Positions 29,182-35,673 of a DNA stretch of 64,000 nucleotides are shown here, one piece after another. Position 1 is the stretch's first letter. Every line of letters starts with the position of its first letter. The translations under genes and the position numbers were made by a program. Origin of the DNA: Alphaproteobacteria bacterium (GTDB lineage Bacteria > Pseudomonadota > Alphaproteobacteria > TMED109); NCBI GenBank assembly GCA_022824395.1, contig JAJDZX010000008.1:1-64000 (forward strand), written 5' to 3'. The notes under the pieces were generated by a model that was not told where the DNA came from, searched no databases, and saw nothing but the letters and a program-made list of their open reading frames with translations.

Positions 29182-30096
29182 CTAGCGCATCAGGTCGTAG
29201 GCAAGCTTGGCGGCAGCAGCGTCCATGACGGCCACTCCGACCGAATCGTAGATGACCGTCGCGTCAGACGGCACCTGCCGCACACCGAGATAGACCTCCC
29301 CGACTTCGGCAAAGATCTCGCAACCTGAACCCCGAACATTGCCGGACTGATCCAGGGCCGCTTCACGCGATTCCACGACGACGGTGTGACCCATGGCCGC
29401 GTCGTCAAGCTCTCGGCCATCGCGGGTGTTCCACCCAACCGCAGCGACGAACGCGCCCGGCTTCAGCCAGTCCCCCATCAAGATGGGCTCCTTGGCCGCC
29501 GTGGTGCAGGCCACGATGTCGGCTCCCCGCACGGCCTGCTCTGCATCGTCCACGAAGACCGCCCCGACTGCCTCCGCGGCGGCGCGTCCGGAAGCTCCGT
29601 TCCGCGCCCAAAGCCGGAGTTCCCCGCAAGGGCGCACGATGGCAAGCGCGCGGGCATGGGCACGGGCCTGGACACCGCTCCCCATGATCGTCACCACTTC
29701 TGGCGTCGGACTCGAAAACGCACGGGCTGCCGCGGCTGACGCCGCCGCTGTCCGCATCTCGGTGATCAATCGCCCATCAAGTGCCGCGACAGGCGCTCCG
29801 TTGTCCTTGTCAAACAGCAGGATGACCGCCTGATGCGTCGGAATGTCCGTGCCGGCATTGCCGTGGTAGAACGTCACGACCTTGACCGCGATCGCACTCC
29901 CGGCGGCAGGCATGGTGCCGAAAAAGGCGTCGCGCCCCGGAACGGGCACCATCTGGCGGAGCGGCTGCGCCACCTGGCCGGACGACAGCGCGCACATCGC
30001 CTTCTCGATTTCATCGATCAGGGGTTTCCATTCCAGGACGCGTGCGACTGCGGCCTCACTGAAGAACGGCAATTCTTCCAGATCTTGATGGGTCAT
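29182..30096 (-). CDS. Ornithine cyclodeaminase/mu-crystallin family protein
   Basis: A 304-residue NAD(P)-binding protein. Family features are FYHGNAGTDIPTHQAVILLF, the Arg/Thr segment LITEMRTAAASAAAARAF, the Rossmann loop IMGSGVQARAHARAL and the C-terminal YDSVGVAVMDAAAA. Members include ornithine cyclodeaminase, alanine dehydrogenase and imine reductases; the substrate cannot be told. GAAGGA lies upstream of ATG 30096. It stands alone in the accessory stretch. Confidence 0.88.
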   Translation of the reverse strand: MTHQDLEELPFFSEAAVARVLEWKPLIDEIEKAMCALSSGQVAQPLRQMVPVPGRDAFFGTMPAAGSAIAVKVVTFYHGNAGTDIPTHQAVILLFDKDNGAPVAALDGRLITEMRTAAASAAAARAFSSPTPEVVTIMGSGVQARAHARALAIVRPCGELRLWARNGASGRAAAEAVGAVFVDDAEQAVRGADIVACTTAAKEPILMGDWLKPGAFVAAVGWNTRDGRELDDAAMGHTVVVESREAALDQSGNVRGSGCEIFAEVGEVYLGVRQVPSDATVIYDSVGVAVMDAAAAKLAYDLMR

Positions 30097-30222
30097 CGCG
30101 TTTTCCTTCTCGGTCGGCCGTCGCCAGCATGAATGGGCGCAGCGAGCCGATTTGTCCGAGTTTTCAGCGCCCTGCCTTCCCGACTCCGTTGCGCTACCGC
30201 CAACAGCGTGTTGCGCGGCAAC

Positions 30223-30678
30223 TCATTCCGCTTCGACAGAAGGTGTCACGCCGCAGCAACCATCCTTCGTGTCATCCGACCGGGCATGGAGCGGATTGGT
30301 GTCGGCGCCGTACCAGGCGATGTCGTCATGCGTATGGAACACTTCCCACCGCACGCCCACGGGATCCAACGACCAGGTCTTGTCCGACTTGCTGTAGCAG
30401 CATTCCGCCGACGGCTGCTCGATCAGCGGTGCCTCTGCCTGAGCCAATTGCCTCGTCACCCCCTCCAGTTCCGCGTCGTCATCGACCTGGATTCCGAGGT
30501 GGTCCACGCCTTCCTTGCATCCCCGCGAATCCAGGACGAAATTCACTCGCGGATCCTCCAGCATCCATTTCGCGTAACCGGGTTTCCTGACAGTGGGTTT
30601 CGCATCAAACAGCGTCGTGTAGAACTCGACCGAATGCTCAAGGTCCGTGACCCCGACGGATACGTGAAGGCGTTTCAT
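30223..30678 (-). CDS. ArsI/CadI-type vicinal-oxygen-chelate protein (putative C-As lyase)
   Basis: A 151-residue protein very close to ArsI, which cleaves the carbon-arsenic bond of trivalent organoarsenicals with Fe(II) and oxygen. Metal ligands are visible: His5 in MKRLHVSVGV, His60 in GVDHLGIQV and Glu112 in VRWEVFHTH. The substrate-binding cysteine pair Cys93-Cys94 is in AECCYSKSDK, and a second pair CC sits near the end (KDGCCG). AAAGGT precedes ATG 30678; the frame stays open far upstream but without family similarity. No arsR, arsC, arsM or efflux gene lies in the window. Confidence 0.88.
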   Translation of the reverse strand: MKRLHVSVGVTDLEHSVEFYTTLFDAKPTVRKPGYAKWMLEDPRVNFVLDSRGCKEGVDHLGIQVDDDAELEGVTRQLAQAEAPLIEQPSAECCYSKSDKTWSLDPVGVRWEVFHTHDDIAWYGADTNPLHARSDDTKDGCCGVTPSVEAE

Positions 30679-31076
30679 GGGTTGACCTTTCCGGTCCACC
30701 GACTTGCGGTGAATGCCTTTGTTGCCAGGCAACATGATGTGGTGTCCGCAGCGGATGCTGTCAATCGCCAAAGTCTCATCCGGCCCAACCCTGCACTGTT
30801 CCTGCTTGGCGCACAGCGCGGTGACGCCAAGTGCCCGAATCGGATAGGTGATCGCAACCTCCGGATCATCATACCGCCGACGCCGGGCCATACACGCTTT
30901 GGCCCTCGCTCTGACCAACGTTCCATCACGTTCGGACGGATCTGTGCACTCATGCCGCCACGCAGGGTTGCCCTTGCTTCTCTCCTGAAGAAGTTTCGCC
31001 TGTAGCGACACAGATCCGACTGGCCTGCCGTGCGAACACCAGAGGACTGCGGCAACGCCCACCGAGGGCTCGCGGG
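30679..31076. other. Spacer without a recognisable gene
   Basis: About 400 bases between the ArsI gene and the outer-membrane gene. The minus-strand frame of arsI remains open through it, and its translation includes ARRRRYDDPEVAITYPIRAL, vaguely like an IS5-type transposase start, but the rest does not hold up. I see no repeat or RNA gene. Confidence 0.4.
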
Positions 31077-32075
31077 TTACAGGGGGACCTTGAAGCCTAT
31101 TGAAACCGCCCAAAAGCTTGGACCTGGCACCGATACGCCGTAGGAGACGGGTGCACCGCCTGGCGCGACCGTGGATTCGTGCCCGCGCAATGGCCGCCAC
31201 GCGAGCCCGTCATCGAGGAAATCGTCCAGCGCCCGCCCGTAACGCAGTTTCCCGGTCACGATCCGTCCACTCTGCAGAACGTAATCCGCCCCCAGGATCA
31301 GCTGATATCCCCATAGCCAGTCCGACACCCTGGCGGCAGCACGGGACTCCTTGTTCGCTGCTTCGGGATGTCGAGGTGGATCCAGCGCGAGCAGGGCGGC
31401 TACACCGCGCCGAATCGAGGTGGCCGAATAGTCGATCTCAACTCGCGACCTCCCCACGCCAACACCGACAAACGGCCTTAGCGCAAATTCGCGCAGACCC
31501 GGAAAATCGTAGTAAAGGTTGGCGAAGAGGCTATGGGTGTGGAATTCCCCTACTTCCTCTTCACGAACGGAGAACTCTTTCTGCTTGGGATCGCCGGGCA
31601 CCACGAGGTCCACCTTGTCGCCATCACGACGATGATGGACGTACTCGACCTCAAAACGATACGGCCCGGAACCGGAATACCCGACCTGGACGCCGGCCAG
31701 TATCCCGCCGCTCAGCTTGAATTCGTTCGCGTTCGACGGAAGCTCTCTTGGTTGACACTGATCCGCAGGCAACGGGAACTGCAGTCCGTCGATGACCACT
31801 GGTTCGAACCACTGGTCGCAATTTGTCGGAATGCCATGGTGGGTGCGTGTGGACCGGAGCGTGGTCGCTGCAGAGATACCTACGTCAATGCCGGCGTAAT
31901 ATCCCGGGGGGCGCTCATCTCCCAACGCCGAAGGCACCCATGCAAGGGCTGACAACAGAACTCCCAGACCGAACGGGAGTATCGCAAGGCCCCCGTGTCG
32001 CAATGCCCGGCATTGCCAGGGAGCCCTTCCGCTGATCGAAAATCCTGCAAGTTCTGCAATTCTCGAGGGTGCCAA
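31077..32075 (-). CDS. Outer-membrane beta-barrel protein
   Basis: A 332-residue protein with an extended N-terminus and a hydrophobic export segment AILPFGLGVLLSALAW, then the mature start DERPPGYYAGIDVG, the first strand of a small barrel. Alternating strands recur (LSGGILAGVQVGYSG, FEVEYVHHRRD, HSLFANLYYDFPG, LRPFVGVGVGRS) and it ends in SIGFKVPL with a terminal hydrophobic residue expected for outer-membrane insertion. The start is TTG 32075, set by GGGAGG six bases upstream. It resembles the OmpA-like porin family seen in alphaproteobacterial surface antigens; ligand unknown. Confidence 0.75.
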   Translation of the reverse strand: MAPSRIAELAGFSISGRAPWQCRALRHGGLAILPFGLGVLLSALAWVPSALGDERPPGYYAGIDVGISAATTLRSTRTHHGIPTNCDQWFEPVVIDGLQFPLPADQCQPRELPSNANEFKLSGGILAGVQVGYSGSGPYRFEVEYVHHRRDGDKVDLVVPGDPKQKEFSVREEEVGEFHTHSLFANLYYDFPGLREFALRPFVGVGVGRSRVEIDYSATSIRRGVAALLALDPPRHPEAANKESRAAARVSDWLWGYQLILGADYVLQSGRIVTGKLRYGRALDDFLDDGLAWRPLRGHESTVAPGGAPVSYGVSVPGPSFWAVSIGFKVPL

Positions 32076-32088
32076 GTACAGCCTCCCA

Positions 32089-32113
32089 ATACCGGTGGCA
32101 TCATCATACCGGT
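32089..32113 (-). repeat. Direct repeat ATACCGGT upstream of the outer-membrane gene
   Basis: ATACCGGT occurs at 32089-32096 and again at 32106-32113, 17 bases apart start to start, just beyond the ribosome site of the TTG-started barrel gene. Each copy contains the palindrome ACCGGT. Spacing near two helical turns would suit a regulator, but chance cannot be excluded. Confidence 0.3.
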
Positions 32114-32155
32114 CGTATCGTCCGCCCTATCACCCGCTGCCGTCCCGACCGGCCG

Positions 32156-32230
32156 TTACTCCGGCCGGCCGGCGTGGATCAACCGGGCCGTTCCCGGCGC
32201 GGGCATCGGGCCTGCCACCGCGCCGATATC
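32156..32230 (-). pseudogene. C-terminal relic of a second O-methyltransferase gene
   Basis: Read on the minus strand, the last 24 codons plus stop give DIGAVAGPMPAPGTARLI then HAGRPE, which matches the end of the intact methyltransferase (EIGFTMPR...PGMTRLIRASRPD) at 33103-33177. An in-frame stop lies just upstream, so only the tail survives. The two ends share about 80 percent of bases over 44 positions, with changes mostly at silent sites, so this is an old paralogous copy rather than a recent repeat. Confidence 0.65.
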
Positions 32231-32291
32231 GCTGGCGGCTTATTTCAGCAGTACGTCGAGCCCTGACCCTCTAGGTTGACGTCCACCATTG

Positions 32292-32690
32292 TCAGCCTGT
32301 TCCCGTTCCTGCCAACCGGCGCCGGACCGTCGCGAGTAACGCCTCCACCTGTTTGATAGCCCCTGCCCGATCGACCAGACCGGCACCGGGATCGGTGGCT
32401 GCGTAACGCAGACGAACGGCGTACACGGTGTAGTCCACCAGCCCGTCGAAACGGGCAACATCCGCTCCGCCGACGCTCAACATGTCCAACAGAGCCGCCA
32501 AATCGTGCGACAGTGGGTAGGTTTCGCCCTGCAAGGCAAGCCAGGCCTTTAACAGCTTCTCCGCAGCCTGCTGGACATGGAATCCGAAAATCTCGTCCGC
32601 GAAGATGGCTGCATCGCCCATACCGCGAAGTGCCGAGATGTCTCTCTCCGCCGCGCCCGCCAGCTCCCGCGCTTGCTCAAGGTCGTTCAT
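32292..32690 (-). CDS. HEPN-domain protein (putative toxin of a HEPN/MNT pair)
   Basis: A 132-residue helical protein with a HEPN domain: FGFHVQQAAEKLLKAWLALQ and YPLSHDLAALLDML are the family's core. The RNase motif RX4-6H found in active HEPN toxins is not present, so it may have lost activity or act in another way. ATG 32690 overlaps the nucleotidyltransferase gene by 14 bases, and the pair forms a two-gene operon. Confidence 0.82.
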   Translation of the reverse strand: MNDLEQARELAGAAERDISALRGMGDAAIFADEIFGFHVQQAAEKLLKAWLALQGETYPLSHDLAALLDMLSVGGADVARFDGLVDYTVYAVRLRYAATDPGAGLVDRAGAIKQVEALLATVRRRLAGTGTG

Positions 32691-33012
32691 AGAGCACTCT
32701 GCCTTCGCGCAGTGCGCGTGCGAGCACATGATTGAGAGAGCCGCGCCAGCGGTCGGCCTCATCCAAGCTGTAGACTAGGACATCTTTCGGAACGTGGAAT
32801 TTCGCAAGCGCGCGCCAGAGGCGTGTCTCTTCCGCACTGCGGTCACGGCCCGGACCGAACGGTTCCGCCTCAACGACCACCAGATCCACGTCCGAATCCG
32901 GCTCGGCGTCGCCACGGGCGCGAGAGCCAAAAAGGATCACCTGCTCGGGATCAGCAGCATCGACGATGGCCGCCGTCATCAGCCGCAGAAGTGCGTCGTC
33001 GACTCGCTGCAT
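32677..33012 (-). CDS. Minimal nucleotidyltransferase (MNT; putative antitoxin)
   Basis: A 111-residue protein of the MNT/DUF4111-like nucleotidyltransferase fold. The motif GSRARGDAEPDSDVDLVVVE gives the Gly-Ser and the two metal-binding Asp residues. In studied pairs this enzyme adds AMP to the HEPN partner and silences it. A strong AAGGAGG lies before ATG 33012. It is transcribed first, the HEPN gene second. Confidence 0.88.
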   Translation of the reverse strand: MQRVDDALLRLMTAAIVDAADPEQVILFGSRARGDAEPDSDVDLVVVEAEPFGPGRDRSAEETRLWRALAKFHVPKDVLVYSLDEADRWRGSLNHVLARALREGRVLYERP

Positions 33013-33102
33013 ATTCGTTCCTCCTTGTTTGAATGATCTTTCCGAGAATTACACCCAACCCAACTATGCATCCGATTCTCCCACGGCAATGCTGGCCGGC
33101 CG

Positions 33103-34122
33103 CTAGTCCGGGCGGCTGGCGCGGATCAATCGGGTCATTCCCGGCACCATCTCCGCGTCGCGGGGCATTGTGAAGCCGATTTCAACCATTTTGCCCTTCA
33201 ACCAGCCGGGGGTGACCGAACGAGCATCCGGCGTAAAGGCCATGTGCTGCAATTGCCACAGCGCCGCCATCGGTGGGCCGGTGCGGTCGTCCTCCACCAT
33301 GAAATCGTGGACGATGAATTGGCCGCCCGGAGCAAGGCAGTCGTAGGCCTGCTGCACCAGCCGGGGCACTTCACTCCCGGGAACGCCGCTGAAGAGATAG
33401 GACATGAGGATCGCGTCCTGTCCCGTCGGCCACTCGGTCGTCAGCGCATTGGCGGGGATGTAGCGCACCCGGTCCACCATCCCGGCTTCCGTCACGAACC
33501 GCCAGCCGATCTCGGCGACATTCGGAAAGTCGATGATGGTCGAGACCAGTTCGGGAAACGTTTCCAGCAGCTGGATGGTCATGCTGCCGGTGCCGCCGCC
33601 GACATCCAGCAGGTTGCGGCAGCCCGACAGGTCGATCATCCGTGCCAGCGTGCGACCGGGTCCGAGGGAGCCGGCATGCTGCGCCTCGCTGTAGAGCGTG
33701 GCCTGATCCGGATCCGACATCCAGTGCTGGTAGCTGTCCACCGCTTCCGGGTCGAGGGATCCATCGAGCACTTCGTTCAATTGCGTGAGGAACGGATACA
33801 TCTGCTGGTCGATCTGGTAGCGCAGGTAATCCCCGAAATCATGCCGGGCCCCACGCACCAGGAAGTCCGTCGCGCCCGGCGCGTTGAAATAACCGTCCTC
33901 CTCGCGGTCCACGAGGCCGATCGCGGTCAGGGCCGTCATCAGCGTCGTCATCCGGTTCACCGGGACAGTTGTCTTCTTGGCGAGCGCCTGCGCCGTCTTC
34001 GGGCCGTCGGCGAGCTGGCTGAAGATATCGACATGCAGCGCCGCGAAGAGCGCCTTGGAAGCCATGAAACCGAAAGCCAGTCGTGATACATCCTCGGCCG
34101 TTTCGGCCAATCGTTCCGCCAT
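33103..34122 (-). CDS. SAM-dependent O-methyltransferase (COMT/hydroxyneurosporene type)
   Basis: A 339-residue class I methyltransferase. Residues 1-90 form a winged-helix dimerisation domain with AFGFMASKALFAALHVDIFS. The SAM-binding loop is LLDVGGGTGSMTIQLL, followed by IDFPNVAEIG and the conserved LAPGGQFIVHDFMVEDD. Start ATG 34122; GTG 34125 in frame is also possible with AGAGG upstream. The family acts on phenols, carotenoid or pigment intermediates; the substrate is unknown. Its 3' end is duplicated as a relic beyond the HEPN/MNT pair. Confidence 0.87.
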   Translation of the reverse strand: MAERLAETAEDVSRLAFGFMASKALFAALHVDIFSQLADGPKTAQALAKKTTVPVNRMTTLMTALTAIGLVDREEDGYFNAPGATDFLVRGARHDFGDYLRYQIDQQMYPFLTQLNEVLDGSLDPEAVDSYQHWMSDPDQATLYSEAQHAGSLGPGRTLARMIDLSGCRNLLDVGGGTGSMTIQLLETFPELVSTIIDFPNVAEIGWRFVTEAGMVDRVRYIPANALTTEWPTGQDAILMSYLFSGVPGSEVPRLVQQAYDCLAPGGQFIVHDFMVEDDRTGPPMAALWQLQHMAFTPDARSVTPGWLKGKMVEIGFTMPRDAEMVPGMTRLIRASRPD

Positions 34123-34182
34123 CACCAGGAACCTCTCGAATCCAGATCATTTCTGAGATCAATAACTTGGCACGTCGCCGGT

Positions 34183-34205
34183 GAATTTTCAAACGCGAAA
34201 AATTC
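34183..34205. repeat. AT-rich inverted repeat upstream of the methyltransferase gene
   Basis: GAATTTTC (34183-34190) and GAAAAATTC (34197-34205) are inverted copies around a six-base spacer, with one extra base in one arm. It lies about 60 bases upstream of the methyltransferase start, where a repressor or activator could bind. No cognate regulator is identified. Confidence 0.35.
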
Positions 34206-34376
34206 CTGATTTGGATTAGAATGTTTATCTTTTATTCATCTGCGAGAGCGTCTCTATTAGGCTCGTCAGTCTAATCTTCAAATTACTTCCCTCCCTATAG
34301 AAAGCAGCTGTCAGGGACGAAACATCGTGCACCAGAAAACTTGCGGCATTTGACAAACAACAAGAACTATCGGCGT

Positions 34377-34520
34377 ATGACCTCATCTATAGACTTCCAG
34401 GCAATTGCGCAGTTACTCAACGTTCCCACAGCTTGGCTAAGCGCCGCGGCCTTGTGGAGGAAATCCCGAATGCCAAGGCGGAGTTCCAGTCATCACACGG
34501 AACAGCTGACGCGGCAGTGA
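34377..34520 (+). CDS. Small ORF with excisionase-like helix-turn-helix start
   Basis: A 47-codon frame whose start, IDFQAIAQLLNVPTAWLSAA, has the look of the HTH_17/excisionase-type helix-turn-helix (a residue pattern of xxIAQLLNVPxxWL). The rest turns into serine- and arginine-rich sequence, so it may be a truncated or frameshifted remnant. It lies directly after TTGACA. Not tied to a neighbour. It could be chance. Confidence 0.3.
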   Translation: MTSSIDFQAIAQLLNVPTAWLSAAALWRKSRMPRRSSSHHTEQLTRQ

Positions 34521-34730
34521 TTGCCTGTTCTCGGGGCCACGGGCGCACTGGTAGCGTGCATCTCCAAGACGAGAACGAAGGCGAACGTCTCTGGATTTGC
34601 GCGGTGGACTTGCCCGGCACGGTCGCAGTCGCCCTCCAACGTTCCGTGAGGGATTCTGGTATGTTTGCGGCCACGGAATGCGCCAGCAGCAACGAATTCG
34701 CCGTCTTCCCGCGCGCCGTCAAGAGGACTT

Positions 34731-35609
34731 ATGAGCATGGTCAGTGTGGCACCGCTGCACCCTGAATTCGGTGCACGAATTTCCGGGATGGACCTGCACG
34801 TTCCGCTGACGACGGACCAGGTCAAGACGGTCCACGACCTGATCGACCGCTATTCATTTCTCTGCTTTCCGGATCAATCGTTCAATGACGCTCGCCAGCT
34901 TGCGCTGACCTGCAGCCTGGGCGAGCCGGAAGAGAATCACGTCGCCTTGGGGCAGCGTGGCGTGATCAGTTATTTCGGGATCATCGGGAACGTCCAGGAG
35001 GACGGCAGCAAGCTGGGCAACCGTGACAGGCATGTCGTCTTCTCGACCGGCAACAACATGTGGCACACGGATTCCTCGTTTCGCCCGGTGCCCTCCTACG
35101 TCTCCATCATGTGCGTCTACGAGGTGCCCGGCGAGGGAGGCCACACCCAGTTCGTGAGCACCCGAAGCGCGTACGAGCGCCTTCCGGACGCCCTCAAGAC
35201 CGAGATCGAGCCGTTGACCGTGATCCACGACTATGTGTTCTCCCGCAGCAAGGTGAGCCCTGACGCCGTCACCCCGTCCCACGCGGCCTCCCTGCCCCCG
35301 GTCCGGCAACGGCTCGTGCGGACCAATCCTCGCACCGGTGCCCGGAACTACTACGTGGGATCGCACGCGAAGACCGTCGAGGGCTGGGAGGAACCGGACA
35401 GCCGTCGCCTGCTGGATGACCTGCTTGCCCGTGCAGTCGAAGAGGAACACGTCTACACCCACCCTTGGCAGCCCGGAGAGCTCGTGATCTGGGACAATCG
35501 CACCCTTCTGCACCGCGGGACCGGCTATGACGCCGACCGCTATCGCCGGTACATGCGTCAGACCCGTGTGCGGGGCGTTTCGACGCTGGAAGAAGCGCAG
35601 GCGCAGTGA
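34731..35609 (+). CDS. TauD/TfdA-family Fe(II)/2-oxoglutarate dioxygenase
   Basis: A 292-residue oxygenase. The iron triad is His112 and Asp114 in NMWHTDSSF and a distal His near 261 in LLHRGTGYD; Arg in MRQTRVRG binds 2-oxoglutarate. These proteins hydroxylate sulfonates, phenoxyacetates or related acids; overall pattern is closer to TfdA-type 2,4-D dioxygenases than to taurine dioxygenase, but substrate is not readable. ATG 34731 follows AAGAGG. Single gene, followed by parE 64 bases on. Confidence 0.88.
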   Translation: MSMVSVAPLHPEFGARISGMDLHVPLTTDQVKTVHDLIDRYSFLCFPDQSFNDARQLALTCSLGEPEENHVALGQRGVISYFGIIGNVQEDGSKLGNRDRHVVFSTGNNMWHTDSSFRPVPSYVSIMCVYEVPGEGGHTQFVSTRSAYERLPDALKTEIEPLTVIHDYVFSRSKVSPDAVTPSHAASLPPVRQRLVRTNPRTGARNYYVGSHAKTVEGWEEPDSRRLLDDLLARAVEEEHVYTHPWQPGELVIWDNRTLLHRGTGYDADRYRRYMRQTRVRGVSTLEEAQAQ

Positions 35610-35673
35610 GGGGCAGCCCAGGACGCCGGGGGGCTCACGCGTCCTCGACACGTCATCGCCGGAACGAAGGTCC

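Larger units (their letters stand above)
34126..34730. other. AT-rich intergenic region between divergent genes
   Basis: About 600 bases separate the minus-strand methyltransferase from the plus-strand dioxygenase. Positions roughly 34190-34380 are much richer in A and T than the rest of the window. It holds an AT-rich inverted repeat, a perfect -35 hexamer TTGACA at 34350-34355 (with a poor GCGTAT -10 17 bases on) and a small reading frame listed separately. Confidence 0.6.

Noticed and set aside
30679-31076. Possible IS5-type transposase remnant upstream of the ArsI gene
   Set aside because: Only a short stretch around RRRRYDDPEVAIT recalls such proteins; no DDE residues or inverted repeats are seen.
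34433-34765. Plus-strand frame of 110 codons before the dioxygenase
   Set aside because: It starts at TTG without a ribosome site, overlaps the dioxygenase start and the small HTH frame, and has no recognised domain.
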